A stretch of DNA of 18,736 bases, taken from positions 1-18,736 of the forward strand of contig NQMI01000276.1 in assembly GCA_002270565.1 (NCBI GenBank), given 5' to 3'. A model generated the notes under the pieces. That model saw only the letters and a list, made by a program, of their open reading frames with translations. It was not told where the DNA came from and ran no database searches. This DNA comes from Stenocarpella maydis (lineage: Eukaryota > Ascomycota > Sordariomycetes > Diaporthales > Diaporthaceae). Numbering within the stretch: the stretch's first letter is position 1; every line of letters begins with the position of its first letter. This document shows positions 1-9,449 of this stretch, in pieces. The translations under genes and the position numbers were made by a program.

Positions 1-230
1 ATTATTAGTAGTTAATATAAAGTTATAGCTTGCTATTTTTCTTTAGTATAAAGAGGATTAAGTATTCTGCTAGTGATTGCAATAGCCTGATGAATCCCTT
101 CTAGAGGTTTTTATTAAGGTATTCTTTAAGTGCTTTAAGTTATTTTTTATTAAGTCTGTAGATAGGCTTGAATTAGGGTGTTATTCCGGGTTTTAATGGT
201 ATTTTGTGGTCCTATTATATGTGTTATAGT
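1..230 (-). pseudogene. Reverse transcriptase N-terminus (relic)
   Basis: Minus-strand translation from about 215 down gives DHKIPLKPG followed by PIYRL, LKALKEYLNKNL and KGFI, then AEYLILFILKKNSKL. These match the conserved start of Ty3/gypsy RT, where the family reads D-H-x-I-x-L-x-P-G, then PIYRLS, then the fingers region with a KKxGxxRxCxDYR segment. The last segment is damaged: the expected Arg, Cys, Val and Asp positions read stop, Tyr, Ile and Asn, all explicable by C-to-T or G-to-A transitions. The domain is cut by the left window edge, before the YxDD catalytic motif. Confidence 0.85.
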
Positions 231-559
231 AATATAGTGTTGAGTCATTCCTAAAACACTTTCTTAAATTCATGATAGTCTTCTAGTATTTGTGCTAGTT
301 TATTAGTCTTATCTCCTTCCTTTTCTTCCTTTAGGTAAAGGAGGTATTATTATGTTTTTTGTGTTATATGCTGACTGGTTGTATTAGAGTGGTGATCTTC
401 TGATTAGCTTTAGTCCTTCCGTAAGGCGCTTAAGTGGCCTAATCCTTCCCTATCTTCCGGGAGTTAGGCCTTCTATCCGCTCCCAGAGGTATCCATAGGT
501 CCATTTAAGTATATCACCTATTTGCTATCCTTAGTAATATAACTCCTTCCCTTGCTATT

Positions 560-915
560 AATTGCAATCTTCTTCTAAGGAATAGCATTATCTTAAAAGA
601 TCTAGCTAGTGGTTTAATTAATTTAGGGATTGTTCTTTCTTAACCAAGGTATTCCTAATATTAACTGATGATTTGCTGTCTTAGTAATGTTAAATGATAG
701 TGATTCCGTGTGGTTGTGAATCCGAACTGGGAGAGGATTAGTCTTTATATTGATAATTCCATTGCTGTAGGATACTTTAGTTCTATCTACTATATTAAGT
801 CTATAGGGTTTCTTTTTCTTGTACTATAGTAGGTAGTATCTGTTTACTACCTTTGGGAATATGAAATTCCCTTGTGCTCCACTATCGATGAGTGCTGAGC
901 ATGTGTGGACTCCTA
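560..915 (-). pseudogene. Retropepsin-like aspartic protease (relic)
   Basis: On the minus strand near 898-870 the translation reads CSALIDSGAQGNFI, containing the catalytic D-S-G-A motif of retroviral-type aspartic proteases. About 75 codons later, near 668-642, it reads QLILGIPWLRK, the family's ILG-x-PWL flap-and-core motif. Both motifs survive in the same frame, so the frame is intact, but at least eight stops (TAG/TAA) lie between and after them at positions expected to be Gln. No active enzyme can be made. The domain lies between gag and RT as in other Ty3/gypsy polyproteins. Confidence 0.88.
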
Positions 916-2190
916 GCTTGATCTGAATCATCAGGTGGCTGTAGTTGCTTGTTGTTACGCACAAGTACCTTGTGATATAGTTAGTTGCTATCTGAGGTTT
1001 TATAGACAGCCCTCCTAGTTTTTTGACTGCTTGTCTGCTGCCAGGACCTTCTTAATGCTCTTAAGGTTTTGCTTTGTGATATCTTGTGATTCTTATAGGT
1101 TATTAATTAGCTATTATATGCTATAATCCTGTTTCTTTATTATTAGGGTTTTAAGTAGCAGCTCCTGCTGTCTTAGTAGATGCTAATCTTAAGCCTTATT
1201 GAGTATGTACACCTTGCAGATTGGTTCATTATAATCTGCCCATCCGTTAGGGTTTCATAAGCATTCTAAGGGTGTGCGGGAGTCCAGCCTTATTAGGGTG
1301 CATCCTATCTTATTATATTTCTAGTGCAGGTGCTAGTCCTTAAAATCATTATGCTTATATATATATTTGATATTTTTATCTAGATATTATTAGGGAAACC
1401 AGTTGTGCTTAGTTTTCTCCCTTATGTATTCCTTATATTTATTATAGATATATAATACTTAGGAGATGTTCTGATGCTTGCTATGCATTGGGTATATATA
1501 TCCCTTATCTTCTAGCCTTCTGTATTTCTGGGTAGGCTGTCTTATAGTTTCTTTGAAAGGTCTTCCTGTAATTATAACTGCTGTAATGTTAGTTCTTAGG
1601 GCTAGAAGGGGCGCTTATCTTAGGTAGTCTTGCGGTTCCTTCTACTAAGTTTGTAGCGTAAGTATAGCCTAAGGGACAGGTTTCCCTTCCACCCTGGGGT
1701 CAAGCTGCAGGAGTTCCTCCCTATCTCCTACCGCTAGGGTTCTTCCCTGCTTTCCTAAAGCATTCTTAGGAAACTATCTAGTGGCTTCCTTATTACTATA
1801 GTGGGTAGTATAGCTGTTGTTAAAGCAGGCTATTTAATTGAGTGATGCATGTGCCATTCTGGGTTTCTGGGGGTTCTTTATTAATAGGATAGGCTACTAC
1901 TGTGCCTTATCTTTCTAATGTTTCTTGCACTAGGACTTAGTGCATTATAAGAAGTATAAATTATTATAAAGGTCTTCTTTATTAGGGTTATAGAAGTTAC
2001 ATTCTTTATCCGGGTCTTAATCTAGGTATACTTAATATTAGTTATATATATTTATTTTATAAATATAGTACTTATTTATAAGCTCTTATTGCAGTTTGGA
2101 CCTGGGTGGTCCTTGTGTGCTATAGGTAGTTATATTAGCTTATTAGGTAGCTTTATTAGCTTGTTGAGTTCCTTTAGATATTAACTTCTA
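916..2190 (-). pseudogene. Linker between gag zinc knuckle and protease (relic)
   Basis: This 1.3 kb minus-strand stretch lies between the gag zinc knuckle and the protease. It is AT-rich and stop-filled, but keeps open segments with Trp, His, Lys and acidic residues. Fungal Ty3/gypsy elements commonly have a long, poorly conserved linker with a His/Cys/Trp-rich piece here. I can name no domain in it. Patches near 1660-1760 and 1020-1060 are less AT-biased than their surroundings. Confidence 0.5.
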
Positions 2191-3210
2191 GTTTATATTT
2201 TTCTTTGGAGCCCTGCATTCTAAAGCAAAGTATCACATTATATTATAGTTATAATACTTAATGTTTTTCTTATCCTTACATTAGGCAATATCCAGCTCTA
2301 TAGGGCCTGCATGCTGTTCCTACTGAGTATTTGGTTTCTAATACTTCTTTCCTGTGTTTAGTTTATGCTTATGGAATGGGGGTTGTTTAGAGGTTTGTCC
2401 TTTCTTTTTTAAGCGTTATTTATAGAGTCTATTATTAATCTGGATAGCTATTTTCACATAGTATAGAAAATCATTGGGTTGGTCTATAACTTTGCTAAAT
2501 TCATCCTTTACTTTATTCTTTAATCTGCGGTAAAATGTGAATTTCTTTGCGTTATTAGTATAGTTGATTTTAGTATAGATTTGCTGGAATTCTGCAGCAT
2601 AATTAATTGCTAAGCTATGCTACTTGCAATTTGCTAGGTCTCTTTCTACCTATTATTCCTTTATTGGGTCCTAAAATAGGGACCTAAGGGCGTTCTTATA
2701 GCCTTTATAACTACTGAAAATCCGCTATATTTTAAGCTTGTAGGCTTTAAATGATTCCATATTAATAAAGTTGGTTAGGTAGGGTTTAAACTAAGCTAAG
2801 GCTTGTCCTTTAAGGAAGAAGGATGTATGTATAACCCTTTTTCTACTAGGCTGTACATCCAACCTATAGAAATACTAGTAGGTCCTAACCTGTATTAGGT
2901 ATACCTAGAGTTATCCAGTAGTTTTATTATAGGGGGCCGGTGTGTTAAGCTTAATATATTCCTTTATTTGGATTGGGGTATTGATGATATTGGCTCCTGC
3001 TTGGAGGGTAGTCATTTCCTATTGAAGCTATTCGATCTCTGTATTGCATTAAGCTTGTCCTTTTATAAGGAGGCGTAGCTATCCAACCTTGTTAACTAGT
3101 TCCTGGATATAGGGGTCTATAGTCTCATTATTAGTGAGTTTATCTAGCTTGTGGAGAAGGTTGTGGGTAGGGGTGGTTATTCTGAAGTCCAACATTATGA
3201 AGGGTTCCAT
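2190..3210 (-). pseudogene. Gag polyprotein (relic)
   Basis: The reading frame can be followed from an ATG at 3210 (MEPFIMLDF) on the minus strand. Recognisable pieces of a Ty3/gypsy gag follow: FFLKGQALA-stop-FKPYL near 2825-2775 (the stop replaces the Trp of the usual A/D-W-F-x-P-Y-L), FINMESFKAYK, then FYRRLKNKVKDE near 2540-2505 and NNRLYK near 2435-2415. A zinc knuckle closes it near 2265-2207. Many stops interrupt, nearly all at Gln or Trp positions. The frame itself is kept over about 1 kb, so decay has been mostly by point transition rather than indel, as RIP would do. Confidence 0.85.
2207..2265 (-). other. Ruined CCHC zinc knuckle of gag
   Basis: The minus-strand translation reads KYYNYNIM-stop-YFALECRAPKK. 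Aligned by eye to the C-x2-C-x4-H-x4-C knuckle, the first two Cys and the His are now Tyr and only the last Cys remains. Each Tyr needs a single transition: TGY to TAY for Cys, CAY to TAY for His. The change pattern fits RIP on both strands. The motif ALECRAPKK after it is typical of fungal gypsy gag. Confidence 0.8.
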
Positions 3211-3540
3211 GTATAACATTGCTTAAAGTTTGTATAGCGATGTATGAATAAGAGTTATTAAAATGTAATAATTAGAGGGTTTTTTAGTTGTCTTAGACTT
3301 AAAAGATTAAGGGTTTATATTTGGAATATATTATTAAGTAGTTATTAAGCAATATTATTAACTAATAATGATTACTAGCTGTAAGGCTATCTAATGCTAG
3401 GATTGAATACTTGGATTAATAACTGAAGAGTCTGTTCTATAAAAACTATCTATTGTGGTGATGATTATATTTGTATATATATCCAACTCTTTAGTGGCTT
3501 GCAGGCTTGCATATTAAGCCATTAAGCTATTGCATAAGGC
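3211..3540. other. AT-rich leader between gag and the GC-normal segment
   Basis: About 330 nt of strongly AT-rich sequence lie upstream of the gag ATG, in the element's orientation. They hold many TA dinucleotides and no usable open frame on either strand. They look like RIP-mutated untranslated leader. I see no other signal. Confidence 0.5.
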
Positions 3541-3780
3541 TTGACACTTTGTCCTTTGAGTGGGCTTGTATGGCTTGCAATCGAGTGTTGCGAGCCAGAC
3601 CCTAACCCTGATAAGGTGGTGTTATTGATTGGATTAGGCGGGATAACCTTTTCGGGAGTTGTTTCCCATCCTGCGGGGTTGTCTTCTGCGGTAGTCAGCC
3701 GTCGATGCTTGGTGGTTCATAACAGTTTGGCATTTGTATGCGGGGTTCGGAATCTAATTGCAGCTGCTCTGATACCCCTA
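3541..3780 (-). other. Unmutated 5' leader segment of the retroelement, with possible primer site
   Basis: This 240 nt block has near-normal GC content and keeps CpA dinucleotides, in sharp contrast with the AT-rich sequence on both sides. On the minus strand it begins GGGGTATCAGAGCAGC (3778-3763), which is placed and shaped like the primer-binding region directly after a 5' LTR. GGTATCAGAGC matches the initiator-tRNA-Met primer sites known from plant elements, but I cannot confirm that a fungal tRNA fits. An 86-codon plus-strand frame here has no recognisable product and I treat it as chance. Confidence 0.45.
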
Positions 3781-3950
3781 AAACACCAACTACCTATATA
3801 AGCTTATTTACTAAGTAAATATCTACAGATTAATCAAATTCCTATGTGTATAGCTTCAAAATTGGCTATAATACATATAAGTTAATGTGGTGATATTTAT
3901 ATGTAGGTCCTCGTTCCACTGGTAGGGGTGTTCCACTAGTGGGGGTCAGA
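3781..3950 (-). repeat. Probable 5' LTR of the retroelement (limits uncertain)
   Basis: In the element's orientation, this stretch precedes the putative primer site. It is AT-rich from 3781 to about 3905 and then carries GTTCCACT twice on the plus strand (3913-3920 and 3931-3938) in a C/G-rich context. A TATATAA-like run on the minus strand near 3900-3890 could be the LTR promoter. The partner LTR lies outside the window, so ends and target-site duplication cannot be checked, and I see no clean TG..CA pair. The true outer end could lie up to 4070. Confidence 0.35.
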
Positions 3951-5169
3951 TGGTATATGACGAGTAGGTTAGTCATAACTTGGATTGGGGCATTCCGGAC
4001 GGGACAGGCGACATTTGTCGGCACCGAGACGGTACAGCAAACACAACAGCTATTCCGGACTTGCATCTTGCGGACCAGGCTTGACGATTACTCCATTGAG
4101 GAACTTATGCGGGAGCCGAAGTACTTGCAGGGTTTAGAGGTGCCTCCTCTGGTATCTGTTTTGAGGCTTGATACCCAGGACGGGGATGGCCAGGAGATGC
4201 GGTGGTCAGCACGAAGAGTCAATCTGCTCCATAATTATCTTGGACCATGGCCAGGACCCGAACGATGAATATATTGACCGGGAGAGTGGCGTTGAGACAA
4301 CCCCATGGTGCGAGCTTGCAAAGAGTCTGATGCCCTGCCCAGAGCCCCTTACGGTTTGGGCCAAGTTTTTCCTGACCTGCTTTTCGATCCCGGCTCTGGT
4401 TTCGCACAGCGACCGGCGACCTGGACAAGATGGTGGGCAAGGCGAACCTCGATCTGAAGACGGGCTTCCTCCAGCCACTCGCCGAGCGGCTAGTAGGAGA
4501 GCCGATCGAGGTTGTCTGCCCAAGCCTTGGTGTGCCAACATCGCTCCGAACTGCAGTATGGAAAGTGCTGGGATGCTTTCTAAGGAATGACCCTGCGATG
4601 ACGCCTACACGCGTGCCCAGGAGCTACAGGGAGCTCCATTTCTATGCCCAGGTCACAAAGACTTTTTTCCTGAGGTATGATGACCTCTCAAAGTATACGG
4701 GCGATGGTGCAGCAAAGCATGCCCGTGAGCCTCGCGCCGGATAACCCGGAAAGAGTCGACAGTTTTCTCAGTCTGGCCAAGACACCAGGTCGTTGGCGAA
4801 GAGGCGGAGGCAGTTGGACGCTGAGGGTGACAAAGACATGGCGTGCAGCCTGGGAAACAAGGCGTCAAGGCTGAGCTTCATCTGTGATTCCCCAGGTAGG
4901 ATGTCGGAGAAGCAAGTTGGGAAAAGATGGGGCAAGGCAATTTGGGCTCGATGGGATATGAGAGACGTTTCATGCCGGAGAGGCAAGACAGGGCAAATCT
5001 GGAGCAGTTGAGAGAATTAGGGACTCAAACAGTGCTGAGGACGGAAAATGATATTGTTCTGTGTGACTCGGGGACCGACAACAATAGGGTCAAGATGGGA
5101 AGACAAGAAGATGATGCGGGAGGTCTGATTGGGGTTGGGATGGTCCGTGCTGGCCTAGACCAGCACTAA
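3939..5169 (+). pseudogene. Unidentified coding relic or unsupported open frames
   Basis: Overlapping plus-strand frames run through this GC-normal region. Protein-like stretches include SIEELMREPKYLQGLEVPP (about 4096-4152), ETTPWCELAKSLMPCPEP and LTVWAKFFLTCF in a second frame (4294-4384), and a third frame (about 4400-4744) with LKTGFLQPLAERLVGEP and SYRELHFYAQVTKTFFLRYD. The second and third frames overlap around 4400-4590 without an obvious intron between them. A later pair of frames (4793-5169) ends at TAA 5167-5169. The pattern suggests an old gene broken by frameshifts next to the retroelement. I recognise no family. Chance open frames in a GC-rich stretch remain possible. Confidence 0.25.
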
Positions 5170-5633
5170 GATGGTTGGTATACAGAGTACATACATGTAA
5201 TACACTCCAAAGTACATAGTGTAGTAGATGCAGACATCTGGAAGATCTGCCAGTGGGTTTTGGTGATGATCCGCCCGTGCTGTGGAGCTCTGACAAACGG
5301 AAAGAAGCACATGCAGACACTCTTAGTACATAGTACGCAGATACTCTTTACTCTGTCACTTGACAAGCCACCTCGTTCCAGAAAACACAGCCAAAAAAAA
5401 AGAGCCACAAACTCAGGGGCAACAGGTCTTCACAGGTGATTAAATTCAGCCGAACTTGACTGATTCCACCTTTCATCCCTTGCAATCAAACAAAACACAG
5501 GGAAGGATTGTTTGCTCTGCATGCCCTGCCCTGGACTGTCCTTCAGTCTGGTTTTGAACGACTGGGCACTAATGTTTGATACACTAAGCACACTAAGTAC
5601 TTTAGTGAACGAGTGGGCCTGGCACTGCCAGGG

Positions 5634-5690
5634 CACACACACCCACACACACTGAACTGGCACACTGAGCACACTGGCACACTGATACAC
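5634..5690. repeat. CA-rich simple sequence with CACACTG units
   Basis: A run of CA dinucleotides at 5634-5652 passes into several imperfect copies of CACACTG up to about 5690. This is simple-sequence DNA with no coding potential. Confidence 0.7.
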
Positions 5691-5906
5691 TAATAAGTCT
5701 AGGCCCAGACCTAGACCAAATCGACCAGATCCCTGGGTACCTAAGCTTGTTTTGGCCTGGTGGGGCCGGCGCATTACCTCCGTTTCCCTTTTGCCCGTCT
5801 CTGCCCTGCATTTCTTTTTTTTTGCGACAGAGGCCCTTTTTCATAGCTTCACACCTTCCCATCCTCCTTGCCTAGCCCAGCTAAGCAACCTCCACTCGGC
5901 CTGGCC

Positions 5907-5930
5907 ACCTGCACCTGCACCTGCACCTGC
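5907..5930. repeat. (ACCTGC)4 microsatellite
   Basis: Four perfect head-to-tail copies of the hexamer ACCTGC lie about 390 nt upstream of the KH-gene ATG. They are probably in its promoter or 5' UTR. Confidence 0.85.
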
Positions 5931-6321
5931 AGCCCCACCCGTACCTGTTGCCTCTACTCTTGTCTTTGTTCATCAGAGACTGGCCTGCTAGCTTCTCGTG
6001 GCCAAACCATCCGACCTGCTGGCTCGTCCTCTTGTCATTGTCCCCAAACCAGCTGATGCAACGACTCAACCAGCCCTCACAGACCTGACAGACTCAACCC
6101 GACCGAGTCTAGTTCGTCGTCATTGCTCTCACGCATGCGCCTTCAATCAGCCATCCCTGTTTCTACTTGGCCCGAGTCCACAACCACGGAAAAATCTGAG
6201 ACCGCGTCCGCCTTCGGAACCTCACAGACCCCCAGGCCTCCTTGACCTTTCATCACCTATCGCAAGTCAAGACCTGCGCAGCTCTGGTTCCAGAAACAAC
6301 AGACTGCCCCAATCCCCAAAG

Positions 6322-8257
6322 ATGGCGGGTGCAACACCAGACATCCAGCAGATCCTCGAGCAGTTGCGTGGTGAGAACCCCCGCCGCAGCCCCAGGCATA
6401 CCTGTCATCTCGCCCTCCCTCACCCCGTTCAAGCCCAGCTGACCAGAGTCTCAACTCTACCTTTCAGCTACTCAGCAGAGACCTGCGACCACAACCCCTA
6501 CTCAAGGCCAGCCTGGCCCTGGCCCGTCCTACCCTCCTACCCAGGGCTATGCCATGCCACCAGGGGGCACTCCCGTCCAGCAGACCAACTACCCACCTCC
6601 TGGCGCCTACGGCTACCCACAGCCCTCGTCGAGCGGCACCGTCGACCTGAGCGCCATCAAGCCCGTCAACTCGGGAACCGTAAGCATCCAAGATGCCATA
6701 GCAAAGGCAAAAGCCGTCGCTGCCGCCAACAACCTTGCCCCCTATGAGCGACCCCCCGTCTACGCTGGGAGTGACGGTCGCCGTCGGTCGCGTTCCAGGT
6801 CCCCTCCCCGCCGCGAGGCCTTCCACGACAACTATAATCCCTACAGAGATGAGCGTCGGCCGGATCGTGGCTCGCGCGAGCACGCACGCGACAGGTCATA
6901 CTCTCCCGGACCCCGTGGCCGCCAAGGCGGCGGCGGCGCATTCTCCCCTCGGGGAGCAAACTCTGCGCGCCAACGCTCTCCCCTCCGCGGAGAGGACGAC
7001 AGCTCCTCAGAGACCATGCAAATCGAGGCAAGCCTCGTGGGGCTCATCATAGGACGGCAGGGAGAGAACCTGCGACGGGTCGAGGGGGAGACAAAGTGTA
7101 GAGTCCAGTTCCTGGCCCCACACAGCGGCGATGACAAGTTCCGACAATGCAAGATCACCGGTCCCCGCGCCAGGAGAGCTGAAGCCAAGGCTGCCATCAA
7201 CCGCATCATTGACGACAGCGGTATGGGTGCTATCGCCAGGGCCGGTTTGGACAGGGGTCAGGCCCGTCAGCCTCCAACCGTTGACCCCACCAGCGGTCAG
7301 ATCAACCTCAAGGACGGAGAGGAGTGCCTGCAGATCATGGTGCCTGACCGCACCGTCGGCCTCATCATCGGACGAGGCGGCGAGACCATCCGTGATCTCC
7401 AGGAGCGCAGCGGCTGCCACGTCAATATCGTTGGTGAGTCCAAGAGCGTCAACGGGCTTCGCCCGGTCAACCTCATAGGTCCTTATGCCGCTGCCGCACA
7501 GGCCAAGGACCTCATCATGGAGATTGTGGACAGCGACAGCCGTAATGGAAATGGTGGTGGTGGCGGCGGCGGCGGCGGCAACCAACACCAAGGCCGACCC
7601 AACCAGCGGGATAACAATCACGACAAGATCAATGACGCGATATTCGTCCCCAACGAGGCCGTTGGCATGATCATTGGCAAGGGTGGCGAGACTATCCGCG
7701 AGATGCAAAATTCGACCGGCTGCAAGATCAACGTCTCACAGCAACCTGCACCTGGTGAGGCTGAGCGGGAGATCGAGCTCGTGGGAAGTCGGGACTCAAT
7801 CGAGCGGGCCAAGCGGGCCATCGAGGACAAGGTTGAAGCAGTTGTAAGTTGCCTGACTCGCGCGAGGTATCATGTGGTGCATATCCTAACATCCGCACCC
7901 AGAGACAGAAGAGCGGCGGTGGCGGCGGCGGCGGCCAAGGAGGAGGAGGGCGCGGTCGTGGCCAGCACCGCGACTACGACAATCCGAACTATGGACAGGC
8001 GCCTTCTAACAACCAGCAGTCACGGGCCCCTGCAGCAGCTCAGGCAGGCGCTGAGGGCCAGGCTGATCCCTATGCACCCTGTGAGTATAATCCCACGCCC
8101 GAGCCTCTGTGTATATTCGGTTGTTCCGAGCAGTCACTAACGCCCCCTGGCAGACGGCGGATATCAGAACTACCTGGCACTATGGTACCAGTCCCTTGCT
8201 GCACAGCAAGCCAATGCAGGCCAGGGCGACGCCTCCAAGCCACCCGGCACATCGTAA
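6322..8257 (+). CDS. Triple KH-domain RNA-binding protein (FUBP/KSRP-like), 4 exons, 568 aa
   Basis: Exons are 6322-6370, 6468-7843, 7903-8080 and 8154-8257; introns are 97, 59 and 73 nt, with GTGAGA, GTAAGT and GTGAGT donors and CTGAC, CTAAC and CTAAC branch sites. The phases join cleanly (1, 0, 1). The protein starts MAGATPDIQQILEQLR, then has a Pro/Gln/Tyr-rich segment and an RS patch (RRRSRSRSPPRR, about 121-132). Three KH domains follow at about 198-268, 300-372 and 404-475, with intact GxxG loops GRQG, GRGG and GKGG. A run of nine Gly separates KH2 and KH3, and a Gly/Arg-rich stretch follows KH3. The C-terminus reads PYAPYGGYQNYLALWYQSLA, recalling the Tyr-rich repeats of FUBP proteins. 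KH domains of this kind bind single-stranded nucleic acid, so a nuclear role in RNA processing or transcription is likely. The function in fungi is inferred. The start has an AAAGATGG context and no better in-frame ATG. Confidence 0.93.
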
Positions 8258-9449
8258 CCGGCCATGCGCACAAGGCGCGGCCCACTGCGTGACGTCCTCT
8301 GCGGAGAGATTGACCCGACTGAACCACTGCATCGCTGTTGACTGACATGGCGGCTGTCCGTCTAACTGCACCCTGACCAAGCTGTTCCCATGCTGGAGAT
8401 GCACATCTCACTGAGACCTGCCCAGCTCCATCTCTATGCCCCGACTTTTCTTCAGCCTTTAACTGTTTGAGCACATCATTCTTCTGTGCGCCACAGTCTC
8501 CGCGGAGAAACCTGCCTCTCAAAAAAGGGCCTCCCTCCTTCGGGGCCGATCTGACTTTCCCGTGGACACCTGACACGGCCGGTGAGGCAACACTGGTGTC
8601 GCACCTCGCGGCTTCGATTGATTTGACACTTCTTCATGAGATGCCACTTGATCGTAGTCCTGACAGCAGCTTGACTGCCTTCTCGGCCATGATTCGCAAT
8701 CTGCACGGACAAGAACCTGTTGAGCTTGATGCGCTTTGCTGTGCCTGGTCCGACATTGTCTGGCCACCTTTGAAAAGTTCAGCCGCATCGCCCACTTATG
8801 ATACCACCGCCTGGCTGCTCCTCATCCCGGCGTCTTGTCGAGGGCAGCTGCGGCCAACCCCGGCGCGATTTCTTCCTGACCGCAGGCTTTCATTCCTTCA
8901 GCATCTGTCGTTCATGCTCTGCGACTTGAGATTCAAGTAAGCTTGCATCTGACATTTACGGTTGGTGATGGTAGAGCGTCTTGAATCCGACGTTTTGCGG
9001 CTCCTTGAAGTGCGCCCATGAAGAGAAGGCATTTATCTGACTTCTACCCGCTGCACATGCGTCTTGGTCCATAAGCGGACAGCCTTGATTCGGACATGAC
9101 CCGTCCTTATCACCTCTACTTTTCATAGCACTATTCTAGTGAGTATAACGACAAGACGTTTGGACAGGATATACCTGCCACTGAGGTCCGAGGTCTGTGG
9201 CAAGGCACAGAGGGATACAGTAAATGACTGAGTACTTGTAAAATATAATATCATCAAGTTTTGAGGCTGATTCAATGATTTTTGATTGTGGAGTTTTGGT
9301 CTGTTCTTTGTCCTCATGTGCGTCTGGCTCATTCAGTACAGTCACAAAAGGAGCTTGCATGTCCAGCTTGCCAGGAAAGCCGCCATTATACCACCCCCTA
9401 GTTGTACAGCCTTAAGGGCTCCCCCGACACCGGATCCACCAGAATTCCA
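8258..9449. other. Intergenic: 3' ends of the KH gene and the GlcG-like gene
   Basis: These 1.2 kb separate two convergent genes. The first part is pyrimidine-rich and probably 3' UTR of the KH gene. A 157-codon plus-strand frame (8467-8940) starts 210 nt after the KH stop, but it has no recognisable domain and no obvious start context, so I do not call it. From about 9110 to 9400 the sequence is AT-richer, as expected between two 3' ends. Confidence 0.5.

Larger units (their letters stand above)
1..3780 (-). mobile_element. RIP-degraded Ty3/gypsy LTR retrotransposon, 5' part (gag to RT start)
   Basis: Read on the minus strand, this AT-rich block gives, in Ty3/gypsy order, gag (3210 down to about 2190), a linker, an aspartic protease (about 910-640) and the N-terminus of reverse transcriptase (about 215-1), where the window ends. 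All three frames are full of stops. The stops sit where the family has Gln or Trp: CAA/CAG read TAA/TAG, and TGG reads TAG. That is C-to-T change at CpA on either strand, the signature of repeat-induced point mutation in filamentous ascomycetes. The element cannot be coding. The 3' half (rest of RT, RNase H, integrase, 3' LTR) lies off the left edge. Family assignment rests on motif recognition, not a search, but several independent motifs in the right order make it strong. Confidence 0.9.
5170..6321. promoter_or_regulatory. Intergenic region and 5' leader of the KH-domain gene
   Basis: No gene is supported in this 1.15 kb. It holds an A-run (5393-5402), a CA-rich stretch with repeated CACACTG units (about 5634-5690), a T-run (5814-5823), a short ACCTGC repeat (5907-5930) and pyrimidine-rich, CpC-rich sequence up to the ATG at 6322. 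T and CT tracts followed by C-rich leader are common in front of highly expressed fungal genes. The last 300-400 nt are probably promoter plus 5' UTR. I see no convincing TATA box. Confidence 0.45.

Noticed and set aside
3541..3801. 86-codon plus-strand gene
   Set aside because: It lies in the untranslated leader of the retroelement, opposite to its direction, without an ATG at its start or a known product.
7007..7708. 233-codon minus-strand frame across the KH domains
   Set aside because: It is antisense to the strongly supported KH1-KH3 coding sequence and has no recognisable product. It arises from GC-rich codon use of the real gene.
8467..8940. 157-codon plus-strand frame after the KH gene
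   Set aside because: No domain, signal peptide or recognisable family, and it lies where the KH-gene 3' UTR is expected.
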